A DNA stretch of 15,619 nt, taken from CAZTJA01 sp964613745. Lineage in GTDB: Bacteria > Desulfobacterota > Desulfomonilia > Desulfomonilales > Desulfomonilaceae. The notes under the pieces are model-generated. The model saw only the letters and a program-made list of their open reading frames with translations, did not search any database and was not told where the DNA came from. A program made the position numbers and the translations under genes. Below are positions 7,181 through 15,200 of this stretch, one piece after another. The stretch's first letter is position 1. Each line of letters begins with the position of its first letter. Location: the NCBI GenBank assembly GCA_964613745.1, contig CAZTJA010000071.1, positions 1 to 15,619 of the forward strand. Reading direction: 5' to 3'.

Positions 7181-7389
7181 CTTTAAATTCTGAATTCCCA
7201 AAATTTCGAACACGGCGGATGATGAGAGAAAATGGCTCGGGAGCAAATTACATGGAAAAGGGGCTGTAAATTTCAAGGAAGCTAATCCTAAATCCATGTA
7301 TACTTTATTGTATGAGTAGATTTCAGATGCTGTTGGACATGACCATTGTATCCCCTAGATGAAGTCATAAAAAAAGGAGGACCGCTCCA

Positions 7390-8310
7390 GTGGGAAAAAT
7401 CACGCTCTGTTTAATTGTCGGCATGGTCTTGCTGGTATCCGGTGTTTGCACGGGAGACACGAATACCGGCTCTGATGAAAACGCCATTCGGAAGGCTGTT
7501 CAATCCTATGTCGAAGCTTTTAACCGGGCCGATGCTAAAGCAGCAGCCCTCCACTGGGCCAAAGAAGGCACATACCGTTCACAATCGGACGAGCCGGTAA
7601 AGGGGGTTCAGAAAATTCAGCCCGCGCTGGAGAAGTTTTTCAAAGAGAATAAGGACCTCCAGGTCAGAGTTGAGCTTTTCGATGTTCAGCCAAAATCGGC
7701 GAAAGAGGCCATTGTCAAGGGATTTGCCGTCTTTCAGAGACCGAACGAAGACAATAGCGAAATTCTTCTGTCCGCTGCTTTCCGGAAGGAAGGTGGACAG
7801 TGGAAACTTATGAAGGTGGAAGAAGAGGAATCCGCCGTCCCGCTGACCACAATAGCCAAACTAGGGGAACTCGAATGGCTCATAGGGGATTGGGTGGACC
7901 AGGATGAAGATTCCAGTGTGGAGACAAGCTTCCGATGGGCCAAAGATTATTCGTTCATCACAGGGACTTTCAGAGTAATGGAAGGAGATCGCGTTGAATT
8001 GGAGGGAACTCAGGTGATCGGCTGGGACCCCTCAACAAAAATGCTCCGTTCGTGGATATTTGACAATAAAGCCGGTTTTGGCGAAGGCGAATGGACTCAA
8101 TCGGAGAACAAATGGACCGTCAAGGTAAAGAGCATTCTCGCATCAGGTGAAAAAGCATCTTCTATGAACATATATAAGTACGTGAATCCCAATACATTCA
8201 CGTGGCAGTCAGTGAGCCGTGAAGTCAATGGACAGCTTCTTCCGGACGTAGAAGAAGTAATCGTGGTACGTAGAGATCCGCAACTAACTCGAGCAGATTC
8301 AGGCAAGTGA
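7390..8310 (+). CDS. Exported NTF2-like (SnoaL/DUF4440-type) protein
   Basis: The protein has 306 residues. The start is GTG at 7390, with a strong AGGAGG nine bases upstream. The N-terminal ~20 residues form a signal peptide. A cysteine (C20) sits near its end but the sequence SGVC is not a proper lipobox, so a lipoprotein is possible but unproven. Residues ~27-147 resemble the SgcJ/EcaC-type NTF2-like fold: an opening helix with AIRKAVQSYVEAFNRAD, then W56 and the strand-rich FRKEGGQWKLMKV near 131-143. Residues ~158-295 are a second, beta-rich domain beginning LEWLIGDWVD, as in DUF1579-like barrels. No catalytic residues can be assigned. Its stop overlaps the ribosome binding site of the next gene, so the two are translationally coupled. 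I recall this pairing with a surface protein from Planctomycetes genomes. It may be a ligand-binding partner of the surface protein (inference). Confidence 0.75.
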   Translation: MGKITLCLIVGMVLLVSGVCTGDTNTGSDENAIRKAVQSYVEAFNRADAKAAALHWAKEGTYRSQSDEPVKGVQKIQPALEKFFKENKDLQVRVELFDVQPKSAKEAIVKGFAVFQRPNEDNSEILLSAAFRKEGGQWKLMKVEEEESAVPLTTIAKLGELEWLIGDWVDQDEDSSVETSFRWAKDYSFITGTFRVMEGDRVELEGTQVIGWDPSTKMLRSWIFDNKAGFGEGEWTQSENKWTVKVKSILASGEKASSMNIYKYVNPNTFTWQSVSREVNGQLLPDVEEVIVVRRDPQLTRADSGK

Positions 8311-8320
8311 GGGAATGCTC

Positions 8321-10126
8321 ATGAAAAAAATCATTATATATTTGACACCTATCATTTTTATCTTCTTGTTTGTTTTGACTATTGAAGAAGGCTTTGCAAG
8401 AGGCGGCAGAGGTGGAGGTTTTGGCGGCGGTGGCGGCGGAGCGGCCTTCCGNNNNNNNNNNNNNNNNNNNNNNNNNNNNNNNNNNNNNNNNNNNNNNNNN
8501 NNNNNNNNNNNNNNNNNNNNNNNNNNNNNNNNNNNNNNNNNNNNNNNNNNNGGCGGAGGCGGAGCCGTCAGGCGCAGTCCATCGATGAGCCCACCTTCCA
8601 GACAATCAGTAGAGCGACCTAGACCGCAGATTCAGGATAGAGTTACTTCTCGTCCACAGCGCCCTTCAGCTCCAGATAGGGCGATTTCACAGTTGCCGGA
8701 TCGTTCCGGCCAAAGACTGCCACAGGGGGGCCAAAGATTGCCACAAGGCGGACAGAGGCTGTCACAGGGGGGCCAGAGGTTAGATAGCAGGCTGCCGGGA
8801 GTGGATAACAGAATGCCTTCTGGGGGCCAAAGACCTGATCGTGGCCAACTTCAACAATTTCTGCACATGCCTCAAGGTGGAGGTTTGTCGGACCTTGGGC
8901 GAATTGGCGCCGGCGCTGCGGCAGGAGCACTAGGTTACGCAGGAGCTCAACAACTTCTGGGTCAGAGACCTGATGGTGATAGGCCCGGTATTGGAGACCG
9001 TCAGCCTGTTCAGACATTGCCTGAAGGTCGTCCAGGCATCGGAGATGGTCCTGGTGGAGATAGGCCGGGCATAGCGGATCGACCGGGTGCAGGAGAGCGT
9101 CCTAGTGATCGTCCTGGAATAGGAGATAGACCAAATGATAGGCCGGGTATTGGTGATCGTCCAGGTGCGGGCGATAGGCCGGGCATAGGAAGTAGACCGG
9201 ATGATCGACCTGGCATCGGTGATCGTCCAGGTGGAGGAGACAGACCCGGTACAGGTGATAGACCCGGGGGCGGGGACCGTCCAAATGATAGACCCGGTAT
9301 TGGTAATAGACCTGGGGATAGGCCTGGAATCGGGGATAGGCCGGGTGATAGACCGGGAATAGGCAGTAGGCCTGGAGACCGCCCCGGAATAGGTGATCGT
9401 CCCGGGCAGAGACCTCAATGGCCCGATGGGGACCGGATTCGTAATAACATAAGAGATCGACACGGCGACATATTTAATCCACGTTGGTGGCGGAATCATC
9501 CCAACTTTGCCCGTTCGTACTGGATTAATTTTGGACGGCATCCTTTTCCATACAATCATTGGTGGAGACATGCCGGATGGGTAGCTCTTGGGGGTTGGGT
9601 TGTAGGGACTACCTGGAGTGAACCGATTTATTTCGATTTTGACAACGGCATTTATTACGACAACAACCAGGTGTATGTAAATGGAGCCACTTCGGTGAGT
9701 GCGGACGCATATTATCAGCAAGCGAGTGATTTAGCTTTAAGTGCGCCGGATCCAACCAAGACGGAATCCGAATGGCTACCTCTTGGAGTTTTCGCCTTAA
9801 CGAGGCCCGATGCATCCGATTCGAATGTGCTGTTGCAACTGGCGGTTGACAAACAGGGTGTCATTGCGGGAACCTACTTCAACATTTCAACGGAAAACGC
9901 CCGTCCTGTAAGAGGTATGGTCGACAAAAAGTCTCAACGAGCTGCATGGACTTTCGCCGACGGAAAAGATACCGACATCATAATGGAAACGGGAATTTAC
10001 AATTTAACTCAGGACGAGACGGAAGCTCTGGTTCACTTTGGAAAAGATAAGACGGAGAAATGGCTAATGGTGCGTATGGAGGAAAGAACAGATTCCGATG
10101 GAAGCTCTGACCAAGGTTCACAATAA
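8321..10126 (+). CDS. Gly-rich, RPGIG-repeat cell-surface protein ('mu-protocadherin'-like), contains assembly gap
   Basis: The start is set at the ATG at 8321, because GAGGGA lies 6 nt upstream; the ATG at 8315 touches that site and has no RBS of its own. The apparent length is 601 residues, but 34 are unknown because of 100 N, so the true length and the frame across the gap are uncertain. A signal peptide ends at about A26. Next come a Gly-rich stretch on both sides of the gap, a Pro/Arg/Gln-rich region with three QGGQRL units, and a disordered block (residues ~215-365) with ten exact RPGIG units and several variants. The folded end has a Trp/His-rich segment (386-424, with WWR twice) and a C-terminal region with YYDNNQVYVNG and EWLPLGVFALT. 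Planctomycetes proteins annotated 'mu-protocadherin' share this plan. The function is unknown; a cell-surface or matrix protein is likely. The real cadherin fold is not evident. Confidence 0.75.
   Translation: MKKIIIYLTPIIFIFLFVLTIEEGFARGGRGGGFGGGGGGAAFXXXXXXXXXXXXXXXXXXXXXXXXXXXXXXXXXXGGGGAVRRSPSMSPPSRQSVERPRPQIQDRVTSRPQRPSAPDRAISQLPDRSGQRLPQGGQRLPQGGQRLSQGGQRLDSRLPGVDNRMPSGGQRPDRGQLQQFLHMPQGGGLSDLGRIGAGAAAGALGYAGAQQLLGQRPDGDRPGIGDRQPVQTLPEGRPGIGDGPGGDRPGIADRPGAGERPSDRPGIGDRPNDRPGIGDRPGAGDRPGIGSRPDDRPGIGDRPGGGDRPGTGDRPGGGDRPNDRPGIGNRPGDRPGIGDRPGDRPGIGSRPGDRPGIGDRPGQRPQWPDGDRIRNNIRDRHGDIFNPRWWRNHPNFARSYWINFGRHPFPYNHWWRHAGWVALGGWVVGTTWSEPIYFDFDNGIYYDNNQVYVNGATSVSADAYYQQASDLALSAPDPTKTESEWLPLGVFALTRPDASDSNVLLQLAVDKQGVIAGTYFNISTENARPVRGMVDKKSQRAAWTFADGKDTDIIMETGIYNLTQDETEALVHFGKDKTEKWLMVRMEERTDSDGSSDQGSQ
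8452..8551. other. Assembly gap of 100 N inside the Gly-rich coding region
   Basis: Exactly 100 N interrupt the gene between two Gly-codon-rich stretches. A round 100 is the usual placeholder for a gap of unknown size. The repetitive GGC/GGT sequence on both sides probably broke the assembly, so any translation across it is arbitrary. Confidence 0.95.
8970..9412 (+). repeat. Degenerate tandem repeat encoding Arg-Pro-Gly-Ile-Gly-Asp units
   Basis: Within the surface-protein gene the DNA repeats short units coding for RPGIGDRP, RPGAGD and RPGGGD. I count ten exact RPGIG occurrences plus RPGIA and RPGTG. Codons differ between copies (for example ggt, gga, ggc and ggg for Gly), so the protein pattern is better kept than the DNA. 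This points to selection on the amino-acid sequence rather than recent slippage. Confidence 0.85.
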
Positions 10127-10129
10127 AGG

Positions 10130-10150
10130 GCTGTTGATGTATTCAACAGC
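10130..10150 (+). other. Hairpin just after the surface-protein stop
   Basis: GCTGTTGA, the loop TGTAT and TCAACAGC make a perfect 8-bp stem three bases after the TAA. No T-run follows (ATAAAAGTTG), so it may protect the mRNA 3' end or act together with the next hairpin. An intrinsic terminator on its own is less likely. Confidence 0.45.
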
Positions 10151-10193
10151 ATAAAAGTTGATCGGTGAATCAAGACTCTGTGTGTTAATCGAT

Positions 10194-10214
10194 GGGCGGG
10201 TTTCAGTCCCGCCC
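10194..10214. terminator. Possible bidirectional terminator between convergent genes
   Basis: GGGCGGG, a 7-nt loop (TTTCAGT) and CCCGCCC form a strong 7-bp stem between two genes that converge (stops at 10126 and 10262). The flanks are only moderately T-rich on either strand. The stem is nearly the same as the hairpin at 3868-3886. Confidence 0.5.
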
Positions 10215-10261
10215 ACAAATATTCATCTTCTGTCTTGGATGCCTGCTCACTTCTGATCCGA

Positions 10262-12016
10262 TTATTCATCGAATGTTACTGTGAAAAGATTGCCGTTTGC
10301 TTGGGAATGCCATCCGTCCATTTGGCATCGCGGGCGGGCATCACAGGGTTGATTGCCTGTTCTCTGCGGTTGCGGACTCGCTTGTGGGCACGGAGCATAC
10401 GGAGCATTCAAAAGGCAAGTCGGAGTAGCGCCTTTGAAAGTTGGGTGCGCCTCAGCCGCTATTTTGTCTCCCCATTCACTACAGCACTCTGCTGGTGGTT
10501 TGCAGGATGCGCAGCACTGATCATTTCCGAGTCCAAACACGCCGGCGTTTTTGCTGTTCCCTAACATACTTGCCGCCTGGATTGTCTTTAGACAACGATA
10601 TGGTTGTCCCTCGGTATACGGGTCCTTCGTGTCCACATAAGGCGTATCTATTTTCACTTTGTAGTTGAATCCATTGACTAGGCTTATGTCGTAACCATCG
10701 TGCCATTCATTTGCGAAATAATTGTGAACGGTAATTTCAGCCTGGGTCACATTGCAGCCGGATATCTTATCCATCGAGATGGTTACGGTAGTATCGCCGT
10801 TATCCGGTTTTTTGAAGGGGAGAGGTAAAGATGCCTTTGGATCCAAATCTGCGTAGAGTAGGTAACAGTCGCTGGAAGAAGCCGTCCATCCAGGGAAATC
10901 ATTGGGCCCATACTGTCCCCCCTTTCCCCAGGTATGGCATTGTGGATTTGTGGTGTTGTTGAGAAATTTTACGTAGACTCTCTGCTTCTTATTCGATTTA
11001 TTTACAACATTGATTTGTCTGGTGTGATCAGTGGAATCAGCCGTGTAAATTCCATGGGTAGTGTTGCGGTAATTTCTGGTAATCTTTTGTGTAAGGCGGT
11101 TCATGTTCCGTGGGCTCGAAAAGATGGGCTCAGGCATGACAAACGGATTTTTTCCTTTGAATAAGTTTTCAGGTTCAAAGCCTATGTTGATGTAAGCCCC
11201 TACGCTTTGATAAGAATCGTTCACGGGGTCGAAAGCAGTCTCAGCTTTGACTGCAAGAACACCATTCGGGCTTTTTATTTCCCCGCCGGCCTGCCACCCG
11301 TAGGAACCACTTCCGTCATCAAATTTGTAAAGAGTGCCGAAGAGACGTAAATCCGGTCCCATGTCAAACAACTGGTGCGAATACCCCAACTGCATATCAA
11401 AATTCGCGGGCCCGTTCCGAAATGGGTTGACTAGGTCTCCTTCAGATATGTCTCCATACCAATTGATGTTCATATCCAGAGTATCATGGCCGGCAACAAA
11501 AGCGGCTAATTCAAAACCAGCTCCCCCGGAAGATACCCAGCGATTTGCGAATCGAGCGGTATCCCAAAATCCATTAAACCCAATCACGGTTCTGTCCTTC
11601 AGCAAAGTCCTGTAGCCTCCGCCCAGTGAAACAAAGACTTGCTCGTCGGAACGGTTGTGAAGATTTTGAGTTAATGTCTGTACTTCGGAATGAGCTACCC
11701 CAAATAACAAACCGTCCTTTTGGCTCCGTATCGGCAACACATAATCCAGTGTGAAGTAGCCTGATTTCCAATTCTTGCCTGAGTAATAAGTATATCCAGG
11801 TTGCAGATTGGGTATACTTTTGTGAGATCCGGCAAACAGACTTCCGGATTCGACCCGTCCTTCACGGTTTAGAAAAGACGACGCGGAATATGGGCTCGTA
11901 TCAATCCCTTGGGGCCGGCAAATGGGGCAGAATATCGCAAATAGGATTGTCAGTGCACTCGCGAAACACAGCATCTTGCGCATCGAACTGTAGTTTGGCC
12001 GCAAAGACTGTCTCAT
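10262..12016 (-). CDS. Inverse-autotransporter-like outer-membrane barrel with Cys-rich thaumatin-like passenger
   Basis: The protein has 584 residues; the ATG at 12016 has a weak AGG nine bases upstream, and an ATG at 11983 has no RBS. Residues ~12-36 form a signal sequence. Residues ~55-282 alternate polar and aromatic residues as amphipathic beta-strands. The core (residues ~127-190: GGGYRTLL, VIGFNGFWD, then DMNINWYGD) matches the intimin/invasin inverse-autotransporter barrel, but the LysM and alpha-domain of intimins are missing. A linker (283-330) leads to a C-terminal domain of about 250 residues with 13 cysteines (C360, 384, 421, 475, 501, 502, 505, 511, 512, 534, 543, 558, 564). TQAEITV (424-430) and YDISLVNGFN (442-451) are very close to the thaumatin/osmotin pattern TLAEY...WDISLVDGFN, and the end FTVTF fits the last thaumatin strand. 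The passenger should face outward; its ligand is unknown. The barrel is well supported, while the thaumatin assignment is from remembered motifs. Confidence 0.65.
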   Translation of the reverse strand: MRQSLRPNYSSMRKMLCFASALTILFAIFCPICRPQGIDTSPYSASSFLNREGRVESGSLFAGSHKSIPNLQPGYTYYSGKNWKSGYFTLDYVLPIRSQKDGLLFGVAHSEVQTLTQNLHNRSDEQVFVSLGGGYRTLLKDRTVIGFNGFWDTARFANRWVSSGGAGFELAAFVAGHDTLDMNINWYGDISEGDLVNPFRNGPANFDMQLGYSHQLFDMGPDLRLFGTLYKFDDGSGSYGWQAGGEIKSPNGVLAVKAETAFDPVNDSYQSVGAYINIGFEPENLFKGKNPFVMPEPIFSSPRNMNRLTQKITRNYRNTTHGIYTADSTDHTRQINVVNKSNKKQRVYVKFLNNTTNPQCHTWGKGGQYGPNDFPGWTASSSDCYLLYADLDPKASLPLPFKKPDNGDTTVTISMDKISGCNVTQAEITVHNYFANEWHDGYDISLVNGFNYKVKIDTPYVDTKDPYTEGQPYRCLKTIQAASMLGNSKNAGVFGLGNDQCCASCKPPAECCSEWGDKIAAEAHPTFKGATPTCLLNAPYAPCPQASPQPQRTGNQPCDARPRCQMDGWHSQANGNLFTVTFDE

Positions 12017-12054
12017 CTGAAAGAACCTGCTAGTGTATGCTATAAATTGCTTTT

Positions 12055-12083
12055 ATGTTAATAGAATATATAAAATAGTTCAA
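12055..12083 (-). promoter_or_regulatory. Candidate promoter of the barrel-passenger gene
   Basis: TTGAAC (12078-12083), a 17-bp AT-rich spacer and TAACAT (12055-12060) read towards the ATG at 12016. Each hexamer matches four of six consensus bases. The expected leader is about 32 nt. It lies in the 233-bp divergent spacer shared with the sensor gene. Confidence 0.4.
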
Positions 12084-12148
12084 GTAAATACTTTGGTCTG
12101 GATTGCTCTATCCGTTGCAGGATTACTCATTACAAACAGATGAAAAAG

Positions 12149-12178
12149 TTGGGTCATTGATACGCTATCTGGTATTAT
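12149..12178 (+). promoter_or_regulatory. Candidate promoter of the multi-PAS sensor gene
   Basis: TATTAT (12173-12178) matches five of six -10 bases, and TTGGGT lies 18 bp upstream (12149-12154, three of six). Transcription from here would start near 12185. That leaves almost no leader for the in-frame ATG at 12196 but about 65 nt for the GTG at 12250, which supports the GTG start. Confidence 0.3.
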
Positions 12179-12249
12179 GTCTCTGTAAATTGATCATGGT
12201 TGTAAGCTTCCCCAAAAATAAGAACGCAATTAGGAACTGGGGGACAAAC

Positions 12250-15200
12250 GTGAGCGAAATAGAGCAAAACGCCCAAAACCCGGCTGCACAATTAACGGAA
12301 TTCCAGGATCGAATCGAAATTCTCGAGCGAAGTAAGATTAGTTTGGAGAACGAAATCAAAATGCTTCAGGAGCATCGAGACATGCTCCAGTCAATGCTTC
12401 AGGATTCTCCCGAGCCTTTGGTCTGTTATGACGCACAAGAGAACGTGATATTCGTGAATTCCGCTTTCTCAAAAACCTTCGGCTGGACACTGTTTGAGTT
12501 AAAAGGAAAACCACTGAACAACGTTCCACCGGAACTCACCTTTGAAACCACTATCATTCGGGACAAACGTTCACATGGGGAAGGCATTCCTTTTTTTGAA
12601 ACTAAACGCCTCACCAAAGACGGTAAGATTCTTGATGTCAAAATGAGTTCATCCGTGATCGAAAACAGCCGACGCGAAACGGTGGGATACGCCGTTACGA
12701 TATTAGATATTTCAGAACGCAAAAGGATGGAACGTGCTCTGAAATTGAGTGAAGAAAAGTACAGGCTCATGACGGAGCAGTTGAACGACGTTCTTTGGTC
12801 CATCAATTTTGATCTAAAAACTACTTTTGTGAGCCGGTCAGTAGAGAGAGTGCTCGGATTCACTCCGGAAGAGCGAATGCACCAAGACTCTCGGGATCAA
12901 TTGACACCGGAATCCTTAAACAGAGCACTCAAGGTATTGTCCGAAGAGTTGGAAAATGATCTAAAGCCAGGTGTTGATCCCGACAGAGCCATCGTAGTCG
13001 AACTGGACCATATCCACAAGAACGGTTCTATCGTAACTCTTGAATCCAAATTAAGTTTTATTCGAGATGATAAAGGTTTTCCCGTTGCGATTCACGGACT
13101 TTCGAGAGATATAACAGACCGTAAAAGAGCGGATCAAAAGCTTAGCGAAGCACAGAAAAAACTAATAATCCGTAATCTCATTGCGGGCACACTCTTGAAC
13201 AGCCCTAAAGGCGAGGTTTACAGCGACATCCTCGACATCCTCTTGGATGTAATGAAAAGCAAATGCGGATTCATCGGTTATATCGACGAGAATAATCGTA
13301 TGCTTTGCCCGTCCATGTCGAAAGGCACTTGGGAAAGCAGCAACATACCGCACAAGGCAACTGTTTTTCCACGGGAAAAGTGGAGCGGTATTTTAGGTGG
13401 AGCGCTTCAAGAGAAAAAACCCCAAATTGCGAACGATAGTCTGGATCTACCGGTCGGACATGTCCAGCTTAAACGAGCGATCGTGGTTCCGATGATGCAT
13501 GATGGAAATCTCGTAGGCTGTATAACTCTGGCCGACAAAGATGAAGATTACAATCTCCAGGATACCGAACTGTTGGAGGATATTGCCGAATATTTAGGCC
13601 CGATAATGGTGACACTTTGGGAGCGTGAACGAGAGGAAACCGCAAGAAGACAGGCAGAGGAAAATCTCAGACAAAGTGAAGAAAGATACCGGCAGATTAC
13701 GGAGAATTCATTAACCGGAATATTTATTCATCGGAATGGAATTATCGTTTACGCGAATCCCAATCTCGCAGAAATGCTCGGCTACCAACAGGAAGAAATG
13801 CTCGGAAGAAACATCCTGGAGGCAATCGACCCGAAAGAACGTGAAATAATGTGGAGAAGGGCTTTCAGTAGGTTGAATGGAGAGAATCCGCCTTCTCGTT
13901 ACGAGATTAATCTGATCAAGAAGTCCGGAGATGGAGTTGCGTGCGAAATTTTAGCTTCGTTGATTAAATTTGAAGGACAGCCTGCAATCTTGGGCAATGT
14001 GCTTGACGTTACGCATCGAAAGAAGATGGAGCGAGAACTTAGAGAGAGTGAAAGTAGATACGATACTTTTCTGAACTCTACTACGGATTTGGCATACTTG
14101 AAGGATGAATCCTTTCGATTTTTGATGGTCAATAAAGCCCTTCAAGACTATTTCGGAAAACCGAAGAGCGAAATACTCGGCAAATCTGATTACGAAATAG
14201 TATCAAAGGAAGCTGCCGATGTTTTCCGTGCATCCGACCTGCAGGTGCTGAAAAACGGCCGAACCATTGTCGTCGACGAGGAGGTAAACGGCCGCATCTT
14301 TGAATCGAGAAAATTCCTGGTTCCGTTGGAAAATGGCGGCACAGCTATTGGGGGGCTTATCAGGGACGTCACCGAAAGGAAACAAGCAGAGATAGCTCTC
14401 CAGGAGCGAGAAAGAGCCTGGGCTGTTCTGGTCGATAACCTACCCGGTTTCGTGTACCGTTCTTCAAATGACGCAGAATGGACGATGGAATACATTAGCG
14501 AAGGCTGTAAAGCGATAACCGGTTACAATCCCGATGAGATCATGAACAAACATCCTCATTCGTTCAATGACATCATTGACCCGACATATCAGGATCATCT
14601 TTGGAACAAATGGCAGGAAGTCATTCTGAAGAAGGGATTTTTTGAAGATGAATATCCCATCATCCACAGAAACGGTCAGACTCGGTGGATTTGGGAGAGA
14701 GGTCAAGGAGTTTACGGCGATGATGGGCAACTCCTTTTCCTGGAAGGTTTTATTACTGAAATAACGGCGAGGAAATCGGTCGAAAATGCCCTAAAGGAGA
14801 GTGAAGATCGCTACAGAGTCTTAGTCGAAAACCTCAATGATGTAATTTTCAGCATTGATCTGGAAGGAAAAGTTACCTATGTCAGCCCGGTAATTGAAAG
14901 CAAGAGCAAGTATAAATGCGAGGAAATAATTGGTCGGAAGTTTCTCGATTTCGTTCATCCGGATGATCTTCCTCAGCTCTTCGAGAAGTATACTCGAGTA
15001 ATTGAGGGGAATTTGGAGGCTTCGGAATACCGGTTAAGGGACAAAGACGGTAGAATGATACATGTGACTTCCTATAGTCGACCGCTGTTTCAGGATGGAA
15101 AGCTCATTGGTATTACGGGTTTGCTTACGGATATTTCGGAGCGCAAAAGAGCGGAACAAGCTCTGAAAAAAAGTGAAGATCTTCTCAAACTCACTCTCGA

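Noticed and set aside
8970..9412. Repeat block considered as a CRISPR array
   Set aside because: The units are short, degenerate, without constant spacing or unique spacers, and translate into a continuous RPGIG protein repeat.
8930..9721. A 263-codon minus-strand ORF across the RPGIG repeats
   Set aside because: The opposite strand of a Gly/Arg/Pro-rich repeat lacks stop codons by composition; the product is a low-complexity shadow.
12196..12249. ATG at 12196 as the start of the multi-PAS sensor
   Set aside because: It is in frame but has no ribosome binding site; GTG at 12250 has GGGGGA at good spacing.
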